Shown here piece by piece: positions 8,026 through 17,141 of a DNA stretch of 64,000 nucleotides. The notes beneath the pieces are model-generated. The model was not told the origin of the DNA. It made no database searches and saw only the letters and a program-made list of their open reading frames with translations. The DNA is from Halovulum sp039180525. Its GTDB lineage: Bacteria; Pseudomonadota; Alphaproteobacteria; Rhodobacterales; Rhodobacteraceae. The position numbers and the translations under genes are program-made. Positions within the stretch are counted from its first letter, which is position 1. The number at the start of each line of letters is the position of its first letter. Location of the stretch: positions 21,986 through 85,985 of the forward strand of contig JBCDDF010000009.1 in NCBI GenBank assembly GCA_039180525.1, in the 5' to 3' direction.

Positions 8026-11000
8026 ATGGGGCGCGGTGCCGGCGACATCCTGAGCTATTTCACGCGCCACCGCACCGCGGCCAACCTGATCCTGGTCATT
8101 ATGGTGGCGCTGGGCACTGCCGCGATCACGCAGTTGCGGTCGCAGTTCTTCCCCGATGTCGTCATCAACACCGTGCGCGTCGACGTCTCCTGGGAAGGGG
8201 CGGGACCCGAGGACGTGGATGGCGGCATCGTCGCGGTGATGGAACCCGCGCTGCGCGCCGTCGAGGGGATCGAGGGCACCCGGTCCGTCGCCTATGAGGG
8301 CACGGCCCGGATCACGCTCGATTTCGAACCGGGCTGGGACATGGGCCGCGCGGTCGACGAGATCTCGGCCGCCGTCGATGCGGTGACCAATCTGCCCGAG
8401 GGGGCGGAGGACCCGGAGATCGTGCGCGGCGCCTGGCGCGATCGGGTGACCGATGTGGTGATCTCCGGCCCGGTCTCGCCCGATCAGTTGGGTCGCTATG
8501 CCGACGAATTCGTCGCGCGCCTGTTCCGTGAGGGCATCACCCGCACCACGATCCGCGGCATCGAGGCGCCGGTGATCGAGGTCACGACGCCCGAGGCGGC
8601 GCTGATCCGCAACGACGTGACCTTGAGCGAGATCGCCGATGCCATCGCGGCCGAGGCGGAGGCCAACCCGGCCGGCGACGTGGCCGGCGGCACCGCGCGC
8701 GTGCGCACCGGCGTCGAAAAACGCTCGGCGGAAGATATCGCGCGCATCGTCGTGCGCTCGAACCCCGACGGCTCGAAGCTGTACGTCGCCGATGTCGCTC
8801 AGGTCACCGTCTCGGGCGCCGATAGCGGGCGGGCCTATTTCAAGGGCGGCGACCCCGCGGTATCGATCCGTGTCGATCGTGCGGATCGGGGCGATGCCAT
8901 CGACATGCAGCAATTGGTGGAGGAGGCAGCGGCGGAATTGAACCCGCTGCTGCCCGCAGGCGTGGAGATCGAGTTGATCCGAACGCGGGCCGAGGCGATC
9001 ACGGCGCGGCTCGACATCCTGTTCGACAACGGACTGCTGGGTCTGGCGTTGGTGGTCGGCCTGTTGTTCCTGTTCCTTTCCGCGCGAACCGCCTTTTGGG
9101 TCGCGGCCGGCATCCCGGCGGCAATGTTCGGCGCGCTGGCGCTGATGTATGCGGCCGGGCTGACGATCAACATGATTTCGCTTTTCACGCTGATCATCTG
9201 CCTAGGCATCGTCGTCGACGACGCCATTGTCGTCGGCGAACACGCCGACTTTCGCCGCAACCAGTTGGGCGAAAGCCCGGTCGAGGCGGCGGAAAACGCG
9301 GCCCGGCGCATGGCTTTGCCGGTGTTTTCTGCCACGGTGACCACGGTGATCGCGTTTTTCGCGCTGACCGCGGTGGGCGGGCGGTTCGGCAGCCTGATCG
9401 GCGACATCCCCTTTACCGTTGTCGTGGTCTTGATCGCCTCTTTGGTCGAATGCTTCCTGATCCTGCCCAACCACATGTATCACGCGCTGGCCGCGCAGAC
9501 CCAGCAGCGCTGGTACGATTGGCCGAGCCGGGTGGTCAATCTGGGCTTTGGCTGGGTGCGCGATCGGCTGTTCCGCCCCGCCATGGGCTGGGTGATCCGG
9601 CTGCGCTATCCGGTGCTGGCGGGCGCGGTGCTGATCCTTTCGCTGAGCCTGGCCGGTTTCCTGCGCGGCGACGTCACCTGGCGGTTCTTCAACGCGCCCG
9701 AACAGGGATCGATTTCCGGCAATATCGCCATGCTGCCCGGCGCGCAGCGGTCCGACACGATGGAGATGGTGCGCGAGTTGCAGCGCGCGGTGGAGGCCAC
9801 CGCGGCCCGCTATGAGGAAGAGCATGGGCTCAACCCGGTTACCTTTGCCCTGGCCGAGATCGGCGGCACCACCGGCCGCGGTCTGTCGGGGCAGGAGACC
9901 AAGGAGCCGGACCAGTTGGGTTCGATCGCGGTCGAACTCATCGATGCCGATCTGCGACCCTATTCCTCCTTCGCCTTCGTCGCCGCCCTCCAGGACGAGG
10001 TCCGCCGCCACCCGATGCTGGAGACGATGAGCTTTCGCGGCTGGCGCTCCGGCCCCGGCGGCGATGCGCTGCATGTGCGGCTTTTCGGGGCGGAGGCGAC
10101 CACGCTGAAAGCCGCCGCCGAAGATCTGAAGACCGCCCTTGCCCCGTTTCCCGAGGTGAGCGCGGTCGAGGACAACCTGCCCTTCGACAAGACCGAATTG
10201 GTTCTGGACCTGACCCCGCTGGGCACGGCGCTGGGCTTCACCATCGACGATGTCGGCCGCGAATTGCGCCAGCGCCTGGGCGGGATCGAGGCGGCGGAGT
10301 TTCCCATCGGCAGCCGCACCGGCACGGTGGAGGTCGCCCTGCCCGAGGCCGAGTTGACCGCCGATTTCCTGGATCGCACCCGCCTGCGCGCGCCCGAGGG
10401 CGCCTATGTGCAGCTGTCCGATATCGTCACGGTCGACAATCAACTGGGTTTTTCGACCGCGCGCCGTGAAAACGGGCTGCGCGTGGTGGAGGTCACCGGC
10501 GACATCTCCGAGGACGATCCCGAACAGGCGCAGGCCATCGTGACGGCGCTGCGCACCGACATCCTGCCCGTGATCGCCGCGACCCACGGCATAGGCTTTG
10601 AACTCGCGGGGCTGGCAGAGCAGGAACGCGCCTTTCTCAGCGATGCGCTGCTGGGTTTCGCGCTGTGCCTGCTGGGGATCTATCTGACGCTCGCCTGGAT
10701 CTTTGCCAGTTGGACCCGGCCCATGGTGATCATGGCGATCATACCGTTCGGGCTGACCGGGGTGATCTATGGCCATGCCGTATGGGACGTGCCGCTTTCG
10801 ATGTTCTCGGTGGTTGGGCTGTTGGGCATGACGGGGATCATCATCAACGATTCCATTGTCTTGATCACCACCATCGACGAATACGCCGAACGCCGCGGGC
10901 TGATCCCGGCGATCGTGGACGCCGCGACCGACCGGCTGCGGCCGATCCTCTTGACCACGCTGACAACGGTGCTGGGGCTGGCGCCACTGTTGTTCGAGAC

Positions 11001-11421
11001 CTCGCAGGCCGCGCAGTTCCTGCGCCCCACGGTGATAACCCTTTGCTATGGCCTTGGCTTTGGCATGTTTCTGGTGTTGCTGATCGTGCCGGCGCTGGTC
11101 GCCTTGCAACTGGATGTCGGCCGCATCATGCGCTCGACCCGGCGTCTGTCGCGCGGGCGCCAGGCCATCGCCGCGCGCGTCGCGTTGGGCGCGGCGGCGC
11201 TGGGCAGCCTGGGCGTGCTGGCCGCGACCGCCGGCGTCTGGATCCTACGCAGGGAGATCTCGGCCCCTGTCGCGGCATTGCAGGCGGCGCTGCCGGCCCT
11301 GCCCGACCAGGTCGCGGTCCTGGTGGCGATGGTCGCGGGGCTGGTGGCGGTGTTTGCGGCCGTGCTGGTGGCAGCCGCACTGGCGATGCCGCGACGGCGG
11401 TCAGGCGGGGCAGCCCTCTAA
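8026..11421 (+). CDS. RND-family efflux permease (AcrB type)
   Basis: About 1131-aa inner-membrane proton-driven efflux pump. It shows the RND pattern: TM1 after ILSYFTRHRTAANL, a large periplasmic domain, TM2-6, a second large periplasmic domain and TM8-12. TM4 carries the proton-relay Asp pair in VVDDAIVVGEH, and the repeat half carries GIIINDSIVLITTIDEY. About 90 residues follow the last AcrB-like helix, including two further hydrophobic stretches near the C-terminus. I use the ATG at 8026; a GTG at 8023 is equally in frame. It forms an operon with the preceding adaptor. The 3' end overlaps the convergent 11401-12189 gene by 21 bases. Substrate unknown; no local repressor is seen. Confidence 0.92.
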   Translation: MGRGAGDILSYFTRHRTAANLILVIMVALGTAAITQLRSQFFPDVVINTVRVDVSWEGAGPEDVDGGIVAVMEPALRAVEGIEGTRSVAYEGTARITLDFEPGWDMGRAVDEISAAVDAVTNLPEGAEDPEIVRGAWRDRVTDVVISGPVSPDQLGRYADEFVARLFREGITRTTIRGIEAPVIEVTTPEAALIRNDVTLSEIADAIAAEAEANPAGDVAGGTARVRTGVEKRSAEDIARIVVRSNPDGSKLYVADVAQVTVSGADSGRAYFKGGDPAVSIRVDRADRGDAIDMQQLVEEAAAELNPLLPAGVEIELIRTRAEAITARLDILFDNGLLGLALVVGLLFLFLSARTAFWVAAGIPAAMFGALALMYAAGLTINMISLFTLIICLGIVVDDAIVVGEHADFRRNQLGESPVEAAENAARRMALPVFSATVTTVIAFFALTAVGGRFGSLIGDIPFTVVVVLIASLVECFLILPNHMYHALAAQTQQRWYDWPSRVVNLGFGWVRDRLFRPAMGWVIRLRYPVLAGAVLILSLSLAGFLRGDVTWRFFNAPEQGSISGNIAMLPGAQRSDTMEMVRELQRAVEATAARYEEEHGLNPVTFALAEIGGTTGRGLSGQETKEPDQLGSIAVELIDADLRPYSSFAFVAALQDEVRRHPMLETMSFRGWRSGPGGDALHVRLFGAEATTLKAAAEDLKTALAPFPEVSAVEDNLPFDKTELVLDLTPLGTALGFTIDDVGRELRQRLGGIEAAEFPIGSRTGTVEVALPEAELTADFLDRTRLRAPEGAYVQLSDIVTVDNQLGFSTARRENGLRVVEVTGDISEDDPEQAQAIVTALRTDILPVIAATHGIGFELAGLAEQERAFLSDALLGFALCLLGIYLTLAWIFASWTRPMVIMAIIPFGLTGVIYGHAVWDVPLSMFSVVGLLGMTGIIINDSIVLITTIDEYAERRGLIPAIVDAATDRLRPILLTTLTTVLGLAPLLFETSQAAQFLRPTVITLCYGLGFGMFLVLLIVPALVALQLDVGRIMRSTRRLSRGRQAIAARVALGAAALGSLGVLAATAGVWILRREISAPVAALQAALPALPDQVAVLVAMVAGLVAVFAAVLVAAALAMPRRRSGGAAL

Positions 11422-12189
11422 CACGATCGCACCCTCGGCATCGAACAGCGTCAGGCGGATGTCGCTGCGGTCGAAGGCAAAGGCGCCGTCGCCGAAATAC
11501 TCCAGCGTCGCATGCACGGTCAGCCCAGCCGCATCGCCCTCGACCCGCTCGGTGGTGATCCAGATCTGGTCGGAGCGGGTGTCGAACATCGCGAATTCGG
11601 CACCCGCCACGCGGCCCGTCAACGTAGCCGTCAAGGCGAAGACCTCTCCGTCCGGGCGGATGCGGCAGCGATGCCGCGCGATCCCGACATCCGCGCCGCT
11701 GCGCGGCCGCGCGTCCAGCGCCGCCCGGATCGCTTCTTCCCCTTCGGCATCGCCGGGCGCCAGGCGGGCGACGAAATCGGTTTGTACCGGAATGCAGACT
11801 TCCTCGCAGACGCCGTAGAAGAAAGACAGCGCCACATCGACCGGCGCACCCGGGGTCTGGGGGGTCAGCGCGACGGGAAAGACCACGCGGTCCTTGTAGC
11901 CGATCGCCCGCATGCCGTAATCGTAATAGACGCTGGGCGCGGGATAATAGACCTCTGTCTGCTGGATGTTCGCCGACCCGGTCCAGTCGAACTGGGGTGG
12001 AATGCCGCCTTCCCCGGGGTGACGCCAATAGGTCTTCCATCCTGGTTCCAGCAGGATCTCCACCCCGATCATGCGCTGGCCGTTTTCCGTCTGCCAGCCG
12101 GGCAGCAGCCGCGCCGCCGACTGCGCAGACGCCGGGCCGGAGAGCGCGAGGCCCAGGAGCGCGGCCAGAAGTGCACAGGATTTCAACAT
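11401..12189 (-). CDS. Secreted DsbD N-terminal-domain-like protein
   Basis: 262 aa with a clear signal peptide (MLKSCALLAALLGLALSGPASA, cleavage near residue 22) and no later membrane helix. The body resembles the periplasmic N-terminal (alpha) domain of the disulfide reductase DsbD, including FFYGVCEEVCIPVQT with its Cys pair. DsbD-alpha passes electrons to periplasmic thiol proteins; a stand-alone copy would need a separate CcdA/ScsB-type membrane partner, not seen here. It is convergent with the RND gene and overlaps its last 21 bases. The role in thiol redox or copper stress is inferred. Confidence 0.75.
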   Translation of the reverse strand: MLKSCALLAALLGLALSGPASAQSAARLLPGWQTENGQRMIGVEILLEPGWKTYWRHPGEGGIPPQFDWTGSANIQQTEVYYPAPSVYYDYGMRAIGYKDRVVFPVALTPQTPGAPVDVALSFFYGVCEEVCIPVQTDFVARLAPGDAEGEEAIRAALDARPRSGADVGIARHRCRIRPDGEVFALTATLTGRVAGAEFAMFDTRSDQIWITTERVEGDAAGLTVHATLEYFGDGAFAFDRSDIRLTLFDAEGAIVLEGCPA

Positions 12190-12283
12190 TCCGCAGCCAT
12201 ACCCGCAGCCGAAGGAATGCGGAAATCACAACTCGGCGAAGCCGTGCTTGATCCCGCCGCCCCTTCCCGCCATCTCTAGGCGC

Positions 12284-12853
12284 ATGGCCCAGAAACCGAC
12301 CTTTCTGACCGGCAAATTGGTGGTCGCCATGCCCAGCATCGGCGACCCGCGTTTCGACCGCGCGGTGATCTTCATGTGCGACCATTCCGCCAAGGGTGCG
12401 ATGGGGCTGATGGTCAACAAGCCCGCCGACGCGCTGGATTTCGCAGAGCTTCTGGATCAGTTGGACATCGAGGTCGAGGCGCCCCATGCCAGCCCGCCGA
12501 TCTATTTCGGTGGCCCGGTGGAAAACGGCCGCGGTTTTGTGCTGCACACCGGCGACTATGCCTCTGACGGTGCGACGATGGAGGTCGAGGGCGGGTTCGG
12601 GATGACCGCCAGCCAGGACATCCTGCGCGACATCGCCAAGGGCGAAGGCCCACGTGCGGCGCTTTTGGCGCTGGGCTATGCCGGTTGGGGACCGGGCCAG
12701 TTGGAGGCGGAGTTCCAGGCCAATGGCTGGCTCAGCTGCGACGCCGACGAGGCCATCGTCTTCGCCACCGATCCATCCGCGCGCTGGTCGGCCGCGCTGG
12801 CGCGTATCGGCATCGATCCGCGGCTTCTGTCCGGCGAGGGCGGGCGGGCATAG
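12284..12853 (+). CDS. YqgE/AlgH family protein
   Basis: 189 aa, standard family length. Conserved blocks are FLTGKLVVAMPSIGDPRFDR near the N-terminus, GLMVNKP, the FGGPV segment and the YAGWGPGQLEAE block. These are diagnostic for the UPF0301/AlgH family, whose biochemical role is unsettled. The ATG at 12284 is the only start giving the standard N-terminus; the frame is open further upstream but without family resemblance. The gene is followed directly by the inverted repeat at 12857-12920. Confidence 0.92.
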   Translation: MAQKPTFLTGKLVVAMPSIGDPRFDRAVIFMCDHSAKGAMGLMVNKPADALDFAELLDQLDIEVEAPHASPPIYFGGPVENGRGFVLHTGDYASDGATMEVEGGFGMTASQDILRDIAKGEGPRAALLALGYAGWGPGQLEAEFQANGWLSCDADEAIVFATDPSARWSAALARIGIDPRLLSGEGGRA

Positions 12854-12856
12854 CCC

Positions 12857-12920
12857 CGTAGGATGGGTTTCCAACCCATCCCGGCATGTCGTGGGAGATG
12901 GGTTGGAAACCCATCCTACG
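12857..12920. repeat. Perfect 24-bp inverted repeat
   Basis: Positions 12857-12880 are the exact reverse complement of 12897-12920, separated by 16 bases. Each arm is itself nearly palindromic around GGGTTTCC, so several stem structures are possible. It lies between the convergent ends of the YqgE gene and the HIT gene. It may act as a bidirectional terminator, but there is no T-run, and its sequence style resembles dispersed REP-like elements. Only this copy is seen in the window. Confidence 0.8.
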
Positions 12921-12927
12921 CCAACCC

Positions 12928-13305
12928 CTACTCCGGGCCGACGATCGGGCCCAGCACCCGGCCGCCGAGGACATGCACGTGAAAATGCGGCACCTCCTGC
13001 ACACCTGCGTCGCCGGAATTAGAGATCAGCCGATAGCCCGAGCCGCCTTCCGCCACCGCAGCGCCGGTCTGGCGGCAGACGGTCGCGACCGCGCGGGTGA
13101 AGGCCACGATCTCGGCCTCTGACGCGGCGCCGGCGAAGTGGTCGTAATTCACATAGGCGCCCTTGGGGATGACCAACACGTGGATCGGTGCGCGCGGCTG
13201 GATATCGTGAAAGGCCAGGACGTGATCGTCCTCATATGCCGTCTTGTTCGGGATCTCCCCGCGCAGGATCTTGGCGAAGATGTTCTGGTCGTCGTAGTCG
13301 TACAT
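12928..13305 (-). CDS. HIT family nucleotide-binding hydrolase
   Basis: 125-aa histidine-triad protein with the catalytic HFHVHVLGG motif near the C-terminus and the N-terminal IFAKILRGEIPNKTAYEDD segment typical of HinT-type purine phosphoramidases. It would hydrolyse AMP-linked phosphoramidates in the cytoplasm. The ATG at 13305 is the family start; the frame is open further upstream without similarity. It is nine bases downstream of the PfkB-type kinase gene and likely cotranscribed with it and nth. Confidence 0.93.
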   Translation of the reverse strand: MYDYDDQNIFAKILRGEIPNKTAYEDDHVLAFHDIQPRAPIHVLVIPKGAYVNYDHFAGAASEAEIVAFTRAVATVCRQTGAAVAEGGSGYRLISNSGDAGVQEVPHFHVHVLGGRVLGPIVGPE

Positions 13306-13313
13306 GGCCCCTC

Positions 13314-14306
13314 TCAGATCAGCCCGGATGTGCGGAACAATGCGCCCAGATCGGCTTCGGGCCGCGCGCCGATATGGGAGATGACCTCCGCCGCCGCCAC
13401 CGCCCCCATGCGCCCGCACGTCTCTGCGTCGCGCCCGGTGGCGTAGCCGTAAAGATAGCCGGTGGCGAACTGGTCGCCAGCACCGGTCGCATCCACCGGG
13501 GTCACCGAGGTCACCGGCACCTCGACCCGCTCGCCGCCGCGGATCAGCAGGATGGGATCGCCGCTTCGGGTGCACGCAATCTCGCCGCACTCGGCCGCTG
13601 CCTGGGTCAGCGCCGTCTCCAAGTCTTCGGTCTGGTAAAGCGACTGCCATTCGGCCTGGTTGCCGATCGCAAAGTCCAACCGGTCACGCACGAGCGTTCG
13701 GAAATCGTCGCGGTGCCGGTCGACGCAGAACGGATCGGACAGGGTGATACCCGCCTTGCCGCCGCCGCGCCGGCAGGCCTCGGCCGCGGTCTCGAAAGCG
13801 CGCTTGCCGTCCGCGCGGTCGTAGAGATACCCTTCCAGGAACAACACCTCGCTATCGACCACCGACGCCTGCGGCACGTCGCGCTCGCCGACCTCGGAGG
13901 AAATCCCAAGATAGGTGTTCATCGACCGCTCCCCATCTGGGGTCACGAAGATCATCGAGCGCGAGGTCGGCAGCGCATCGCCGGCCACCGGCGGGTTCAA
14001 GAACCGCGTGCCGCCCTCCTCCATCTCCTCCGAATAATACCGCCCCAGCGCATCGTCGCGCACGCGGCCGATGAAGCCCGTCGCCAGGCCCAGCCCGCCC
14101 AGGCCCGCCAGTGTATTGGCCACCGACCCGCCCGCGATTTCTCGCCGGGTGTCCATCGCGGCATAGAGAGTCTCCGCCCGCGGGCGGTCCACAAGCTGCA
14201 TGATGCCCTTCTGGATCCCCATATGGTCCAGAAAGTGATCGTCTGTCTGGCACAGCACATCGACAATCGCATTGCCGATGCCGACCACCTGGTACGTCTT
14301 GGTCAA
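13314..14306 (-). CDS. PfkB-family sugar/nucleoside kinase (adenosine kinase-like)
   Basis: 330-aa ribokinase-fold kinase. The N-terminus has VVGIGNAIVDVL, the glycine loop GGSVANTLAGLGGLG is near residue 54, and the ATP/anion-hole motif DATGAGDQFATGYLYG is near residue 275 with the catalytic Asp. Sequence style is closest to adenosine kinases of alphaproteobacteria, but the substrate is inferred. I take the TTG at 14306 as start: it overlaps the nth stop (TTGA), follows GGAGA, and begins the conserved TKTYQVVGIG. Starting at the upstream in-frame ATG would add about 17 unlikely residues. Confidence 0.85.
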   Translation of the reverse strand: MTKTYQVVGIGNAIVDVLCQTDDHFLDHMGIQKGIMQLVDRPRAETLYAAMDTRREIAGGSVANTLAGLGGLGLATGFIGRVRDDALGRYYSEEMEEGGTRFLNPPVAGDALPTSRSMIFVTPDGERSMNTYLGISSEVGERDVPQASVVDSEVLFLEGYLYDRADGKRAFETAAEACRRGGGKAGITLSDPFCVDRHRDDFRTLVRDRLDFAIGNQAEWQSLYQTEDLETALTQAAAECGEIACTRSGDPILLIRGGERVEVPVTSVTPVDATGAGDQFATGYLYGYATGRDAETCGRMGAVAAAEVISHIGARPEADLGALFRTSGLI

Positions 14307-14947
14307 ACGGTCTTCTCCTCGAAAGCGCAAAGATCCTCGATGATGCAGACGCGGCAATTCGGCTTGCGCGCCTTGCAGACATAGCGCCCATGCAGGATCA
14401 GCCAGTGATGGGCGTGGTTTTGATAAGCCACGGGCACATGGTCCTCGATGGCGCGTTCGACGGCGACCACGTCCTTGCCGGGGGCGATCCCGGTGCGGTT
14501 ACCGACGCGGAAGATGTGCGTGTCGACCGCCTGCGCAGGGTGGCCGAACCACATGTTCAGCACCACGTTGGCGGTCTTGCGGCCGACGCCGGGCAGACTT
14601 TGCAATGCCGCGCGCGAGGACGGGACCTCGCCGCCATACGCGTCGATCAGGATCCGGCACAGCTTGATGACGTTCTTGGCCTTGTTGCGGTAGAGCCCGA
14701 TCGTCTTGATATGCTCGATCAGCTTGGCCTCGCCAAGCGCCAGCATTTTTTGGGGCGTGTCGGCAATGGCGAACAGACTGCGCGTGGCGGCGTTCACGCC
14801 CTTGTCGGTGGCCTGGGCGCTGAGCGCCACGGCGACGACCAGGGTAAAGGCGTTCACATGCTCCAACTCGCCCTTCGGTTCGGGCTCGTGATCCTTGAAC
14901 CGGGCAAAGATCTGCTCGATCCGATCATAGGAAAGCTGGGGCGTCAT
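14303..14947 (-). CDS. nth: Endonuclease III
   Basis: 214-aa DNA glycosylase/AP lyase that removes oxidised pyrimidines. It has the helix-hairpin-helix LPGVGRKTANVVLN with the catalytic Lys, the catalytic Asp in VDTHIFRVGNRTG, and the 4Fe-4S cluster motif C-x6-C-x2-C-x5-C at the C-terminus (CKARKPNCRVCIIEDLC). The ATG at 14947 (MTPQLSYDRI) is the family start; the 29 upstream in-frame codons are not typical. It is first in the nth-kinase-HIT run and divergent from the Ada-type gene. Confidence 0.95.
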   Translation of the reverse strand: MTPQLSYDRIEQIFARFKDHEPEPKGELEHVNAFTLVVAVALSAQATDKGVNAATRSLFAIADTPQKMLALGEAKLIEHIKTIGLYRNKAKNVIKLCRILIDAYGGEVPSSRAALQSLPGVGRKTANVVLNMWFGHPAQAVDTHIFRVGNRTGIAPGKDVVAVERAIEDHVPVAYQNHAHHWLILHGRYVCKARKPNCRVCIIEDLCAFEEKTV

Positions 14948-15050
14948 CCGCGCCCCTTGGCACGGGGCGCGGCAATCCGCAAGAACCGGGTGGGAGAGTG
15001 CGCGGCGCCTGCCTATTCTAGCGTCAAACAGCATAGGAAGGAGCGGTTCG

Positions 15051-15884
15051 ATGCAGACGGATCCCTATCATCACGGCGTCATCGCGCGCGCGATCGACCA
15101 TATCGGCGACACCGTTCAGGACCAGCCCAGCCTTGAGGAAATCGCTGCCGCGGTGAACTTGAGCCCGGCGCATTTCCAACGTGTGTTCACGCAATGGGTG
15201 GGGGTAAGTCCGAAGCGGTATCAGCAATATCTGACGCTGGATCACGCCAAGCGGATGCTGGAACAGCGCTTCACCGTGCTGGATGCGACCGACGGCACGG
15301 GGCTGAGCGGGTCGAGCCGCCTACACGATCTGTTCCTGCGGTGGGAGGCGATGACGCCGGGCGACTACGCAAAGGGCGGCGCCGGGCTGACCGTGCGCTG
15401 GGGCTGGGTGCCCTCGCCCTTTGGCGAGGCGCTGGTGATGGCCACGTCGCGCGGCATCTGCGGGCTGGCCTTCGCGGCGGAGGTCGGGCGCGGCCCGGCG
15501 ATGGCCGATATGCGCGCGCGCTGGCCGAATGCGGTCTATGTCGAAGACACCGACGCGGTGGCGGCGATGGCGGCGGACCTGTTCGCAGGCCGGGGCGAGG
15601 CGGCGCTGCATCTGATCGGCGCGCCGTTCCAGATCAAGGTCTGGGAGGCGCTGATGCAAATCCCCTCGGGCAGCGTCACCACCTATTCCGAGATCGCGCA
15701 GACCATCGGCAACCCAAAGGCCGTGCGCGCCGTGGGCACGGCGGTGGGCCGCAACCCGATCAGTTTCCTGATCCCCTGCCACCGGGCGCTTCGTAAATCC
15801 GGTGGCCTGGGCGGTTATCATTGGGGTCTGGGTATCAAACGCGCCATGCTGGCCTGGGAAGCCGCCCGGGCGGAGGCGCTTTGA
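15051..15884 (+). CDS. Ada-type AraC regulator / O6-methylguanine-DNA methyltransferase
   Basis: 277 aa. Residues ~10-110 form an AraC-type HTH (EEIAAAVNLSPAHFQRVFTQWVGVSPKRYQQYL). Residues ~115-270 form a methylated-DNA-protein cysteine methyltransferase with the acceptor motif PCHR (ISFLIPCHRALRKSGGLGGY) and the recognition-helix segment NPKAVRAVGTAVGRNP. The Cys4 zinc domain of E. coli Ada, which senses methylphosphotriesters, is absent, so adaptive induction may work differently. The suicide enzyme repairs O6-alkylguanine. It is divergent from nth, giving a pair of repair genes. Confidence 0.92.
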   Translation: MQTDPYHHGVIARAIDHIGDTVQDQPSLEEIAAAVNLSPAHFQRVFTQWVGVSPKRYQQYLTLDHAKRMLEQRFTVLDATDGTGLSGSSRLHDLFLRWEAMTPGDYAKGGAGLTVRWGWVPSPFGEALVMATSRGICGLAFAAEVGRGPAMADMRARWPNAVYVEDTDAVAAMAADLFAGRGEAALHLIGAPFQIKVWEALMQIPSGSVTTYSEIAQTIGNPKAVRAVGTAVGRNPISFLIPCHRALRKSGGLGGYHWGLGIKRAMLAWEAARAEAL

Positions 15885-16025
15885 CGTGCCCTGTAACGAT
15901 CGGTAAAACTCGGGCGCGTGGGGGCACGGTTTCGTGAGCGACCGGTGCGGACGATTGCGCCCGGGTCCGGCTTTCGCCTAGCTGCCCTAGAAGCAGAACT
16001 GCACAACGAAAAACGAGGGACCGTC

Positions 16026-16655
16026 ATGCGTCTTACCAAACTCGCCCTGGCCGGTGCGGCAGGCTTTGCCCTGGCCGGCTGTGCGCTGGATCCGAATACC
16101 GACGATACCGCCACCGGCGCCATTCTAGGCGGCGCGTTCGGCGCGATCGCGGGTGAGGCGATCGGCGACGGGCGCGGCGCGATCGTCGGCGGTCTGATCG
16201 GCGCGGGCGTCGGCGGCGCGATCGGCAACGCCATCGACCAGCAGGAAGCCGCGCTGCGTCAGGATCTGGCCGGGACCGGCGCCCGGATCATCAACACGGG
16301 CAGCGAATTGGTCGTCAGCCTTCCCGAAGCGATCCTGTTCGACATCGAAAGCGCCATCGTGCGCCCGAATTCCCGGCAGAACATCGGCGCCATCGCGCGA
16401 AACCTGCAGCAGTTCCCGAACACCGTCGTCCAAGTTGTCGGTCATACGGACAATACCGGCACCCGTGCCTTCAACCAGGGCCTGTCCATCGATCGGGCGA
16501 CGGCGGTCGCCAATATCCTGATCGGCAACGGCGTGAACCCGGGCCGGATCCAGGCCTTTGGCCGCGGCGAGGATCAGCCGGTGGCCAGCAACGCCACGCC
16601 CGCCGGACGCCAGGCCAACCGCCGGACCGAGATCATCATCCGTCCCACCGCCTGA
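16026..16655 (+). CDS. OmpA-family outer-membrane lipoprotein with glycine-zipper
   Basis: 209 aa. A lipoprotein signal ends at LAGC (Cys19). A glycine-zipper stretch rich in GGAFGAIAGEAIGDGRG-type repeats (about residues 35-75) can insert in membranes. It is followed by an OmpA C-terminal peptidoglycan-binding domain with VVGHTDNTGTRAFNQGLSIDRA and the NRRTEIIIRP end. The organisation matches YiaD-type lipoproteins that tie the outer membrane to peptidoglycan. The ATG at 16026 follows GAGGGACCGTC. A GC-rich hairpin (GGGCC...GGCCC) lies just downstream. Confidence 0.93.
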   Translation: MRLTKLALAGAAGFALAGCALDPNTDDTATGAILGGAFGAIAGEAIGDGRGAIVGGLIGAGVGGAIGNAIDQQEAALRQDLAGTGARIINTGSELVVSLPEAILFDIESAIVRPNSRQNIGAIARNLQQFPNTVVQVVGHTDNTGTRAFNQGLSIDRATAVANILIGNGVNPGRIQAFGRGEDQPVASNATPAGRQANRRTEIIIRPTA

Positions 16656-16789
16656 CCGCACACCGCCGTCGAGAGGGCCGGGCGCTCGGCCCGGGATGGC
16701 GCAAAAGCGAAAGGCCGCAAAACCGCAGGCGTTTGACTTTGGCGCCTGTGGAAACGCACCGGGCAACGGGGCAGATCAGACCTGATTCC

Positions 16790-17019
16790 GTGTCCGCCGC
16801 GCTTGTGTTGGACGCCGCGCGCACGCGCACCGGCCGCAGCGCCCGGGCCTTGTCGGCGTTCCGCGCCGACGATGTGGCGGCCAAGACGACCCGCTCATAT
16901 CCCGCGCGGCCAAGATCGATGGCACCAGCATCGGCTGGCGGTTCCTGCGGCCCGCGTTTGAGGCGACATTGGGGGCCGACGCGATGCCGCGGTCGACCGA
17001 CAACGTCGCTACTGCGTAA
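16790..17019 (+). pseudogene. Thiolase (acetyl-CoA acyltransferase) remnant
   Basis: Two fragments in different frames resemble a thiolase. From 16790 the frame reads ALVLDAARTRTGRSARALS and FRADDVAAK, the shape of a thiolase N-terminus. From about 16909 a shifted frame reads IDGTSIGWRFLRPAFEATLG followed by ADAMPRSTDNVA, which resembles the internal GWRF...MPETAENVA block, then stops at 17019. The ~400-residue enzyme is reduced to about 75 codons with a deletion and frameshift. This gene-poor stretch (16656-17141) otherwise holds a GC-rich hairpin just after the lipoprotein gene. Confidence 0.65.
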
Positions 17020-17141
17020 GGGCAGCGCGCGGCGAGATGGATGCGGGCGTCGAACCGGGCGCGCCAGAGAAGAGTGTCACCACCCGGTCGAATGCGCCGT
17101 CGCTCTTGACCGCATGCGCCCGGCCCGGCACTTGGCGGGGC

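Noticed and set aside
9202..11109. 635-aa minus-strand open frame opposite the RND pump
   Set aside because: Gln/His/Arg-rich shadow of a long membrane protein; no start context or family.
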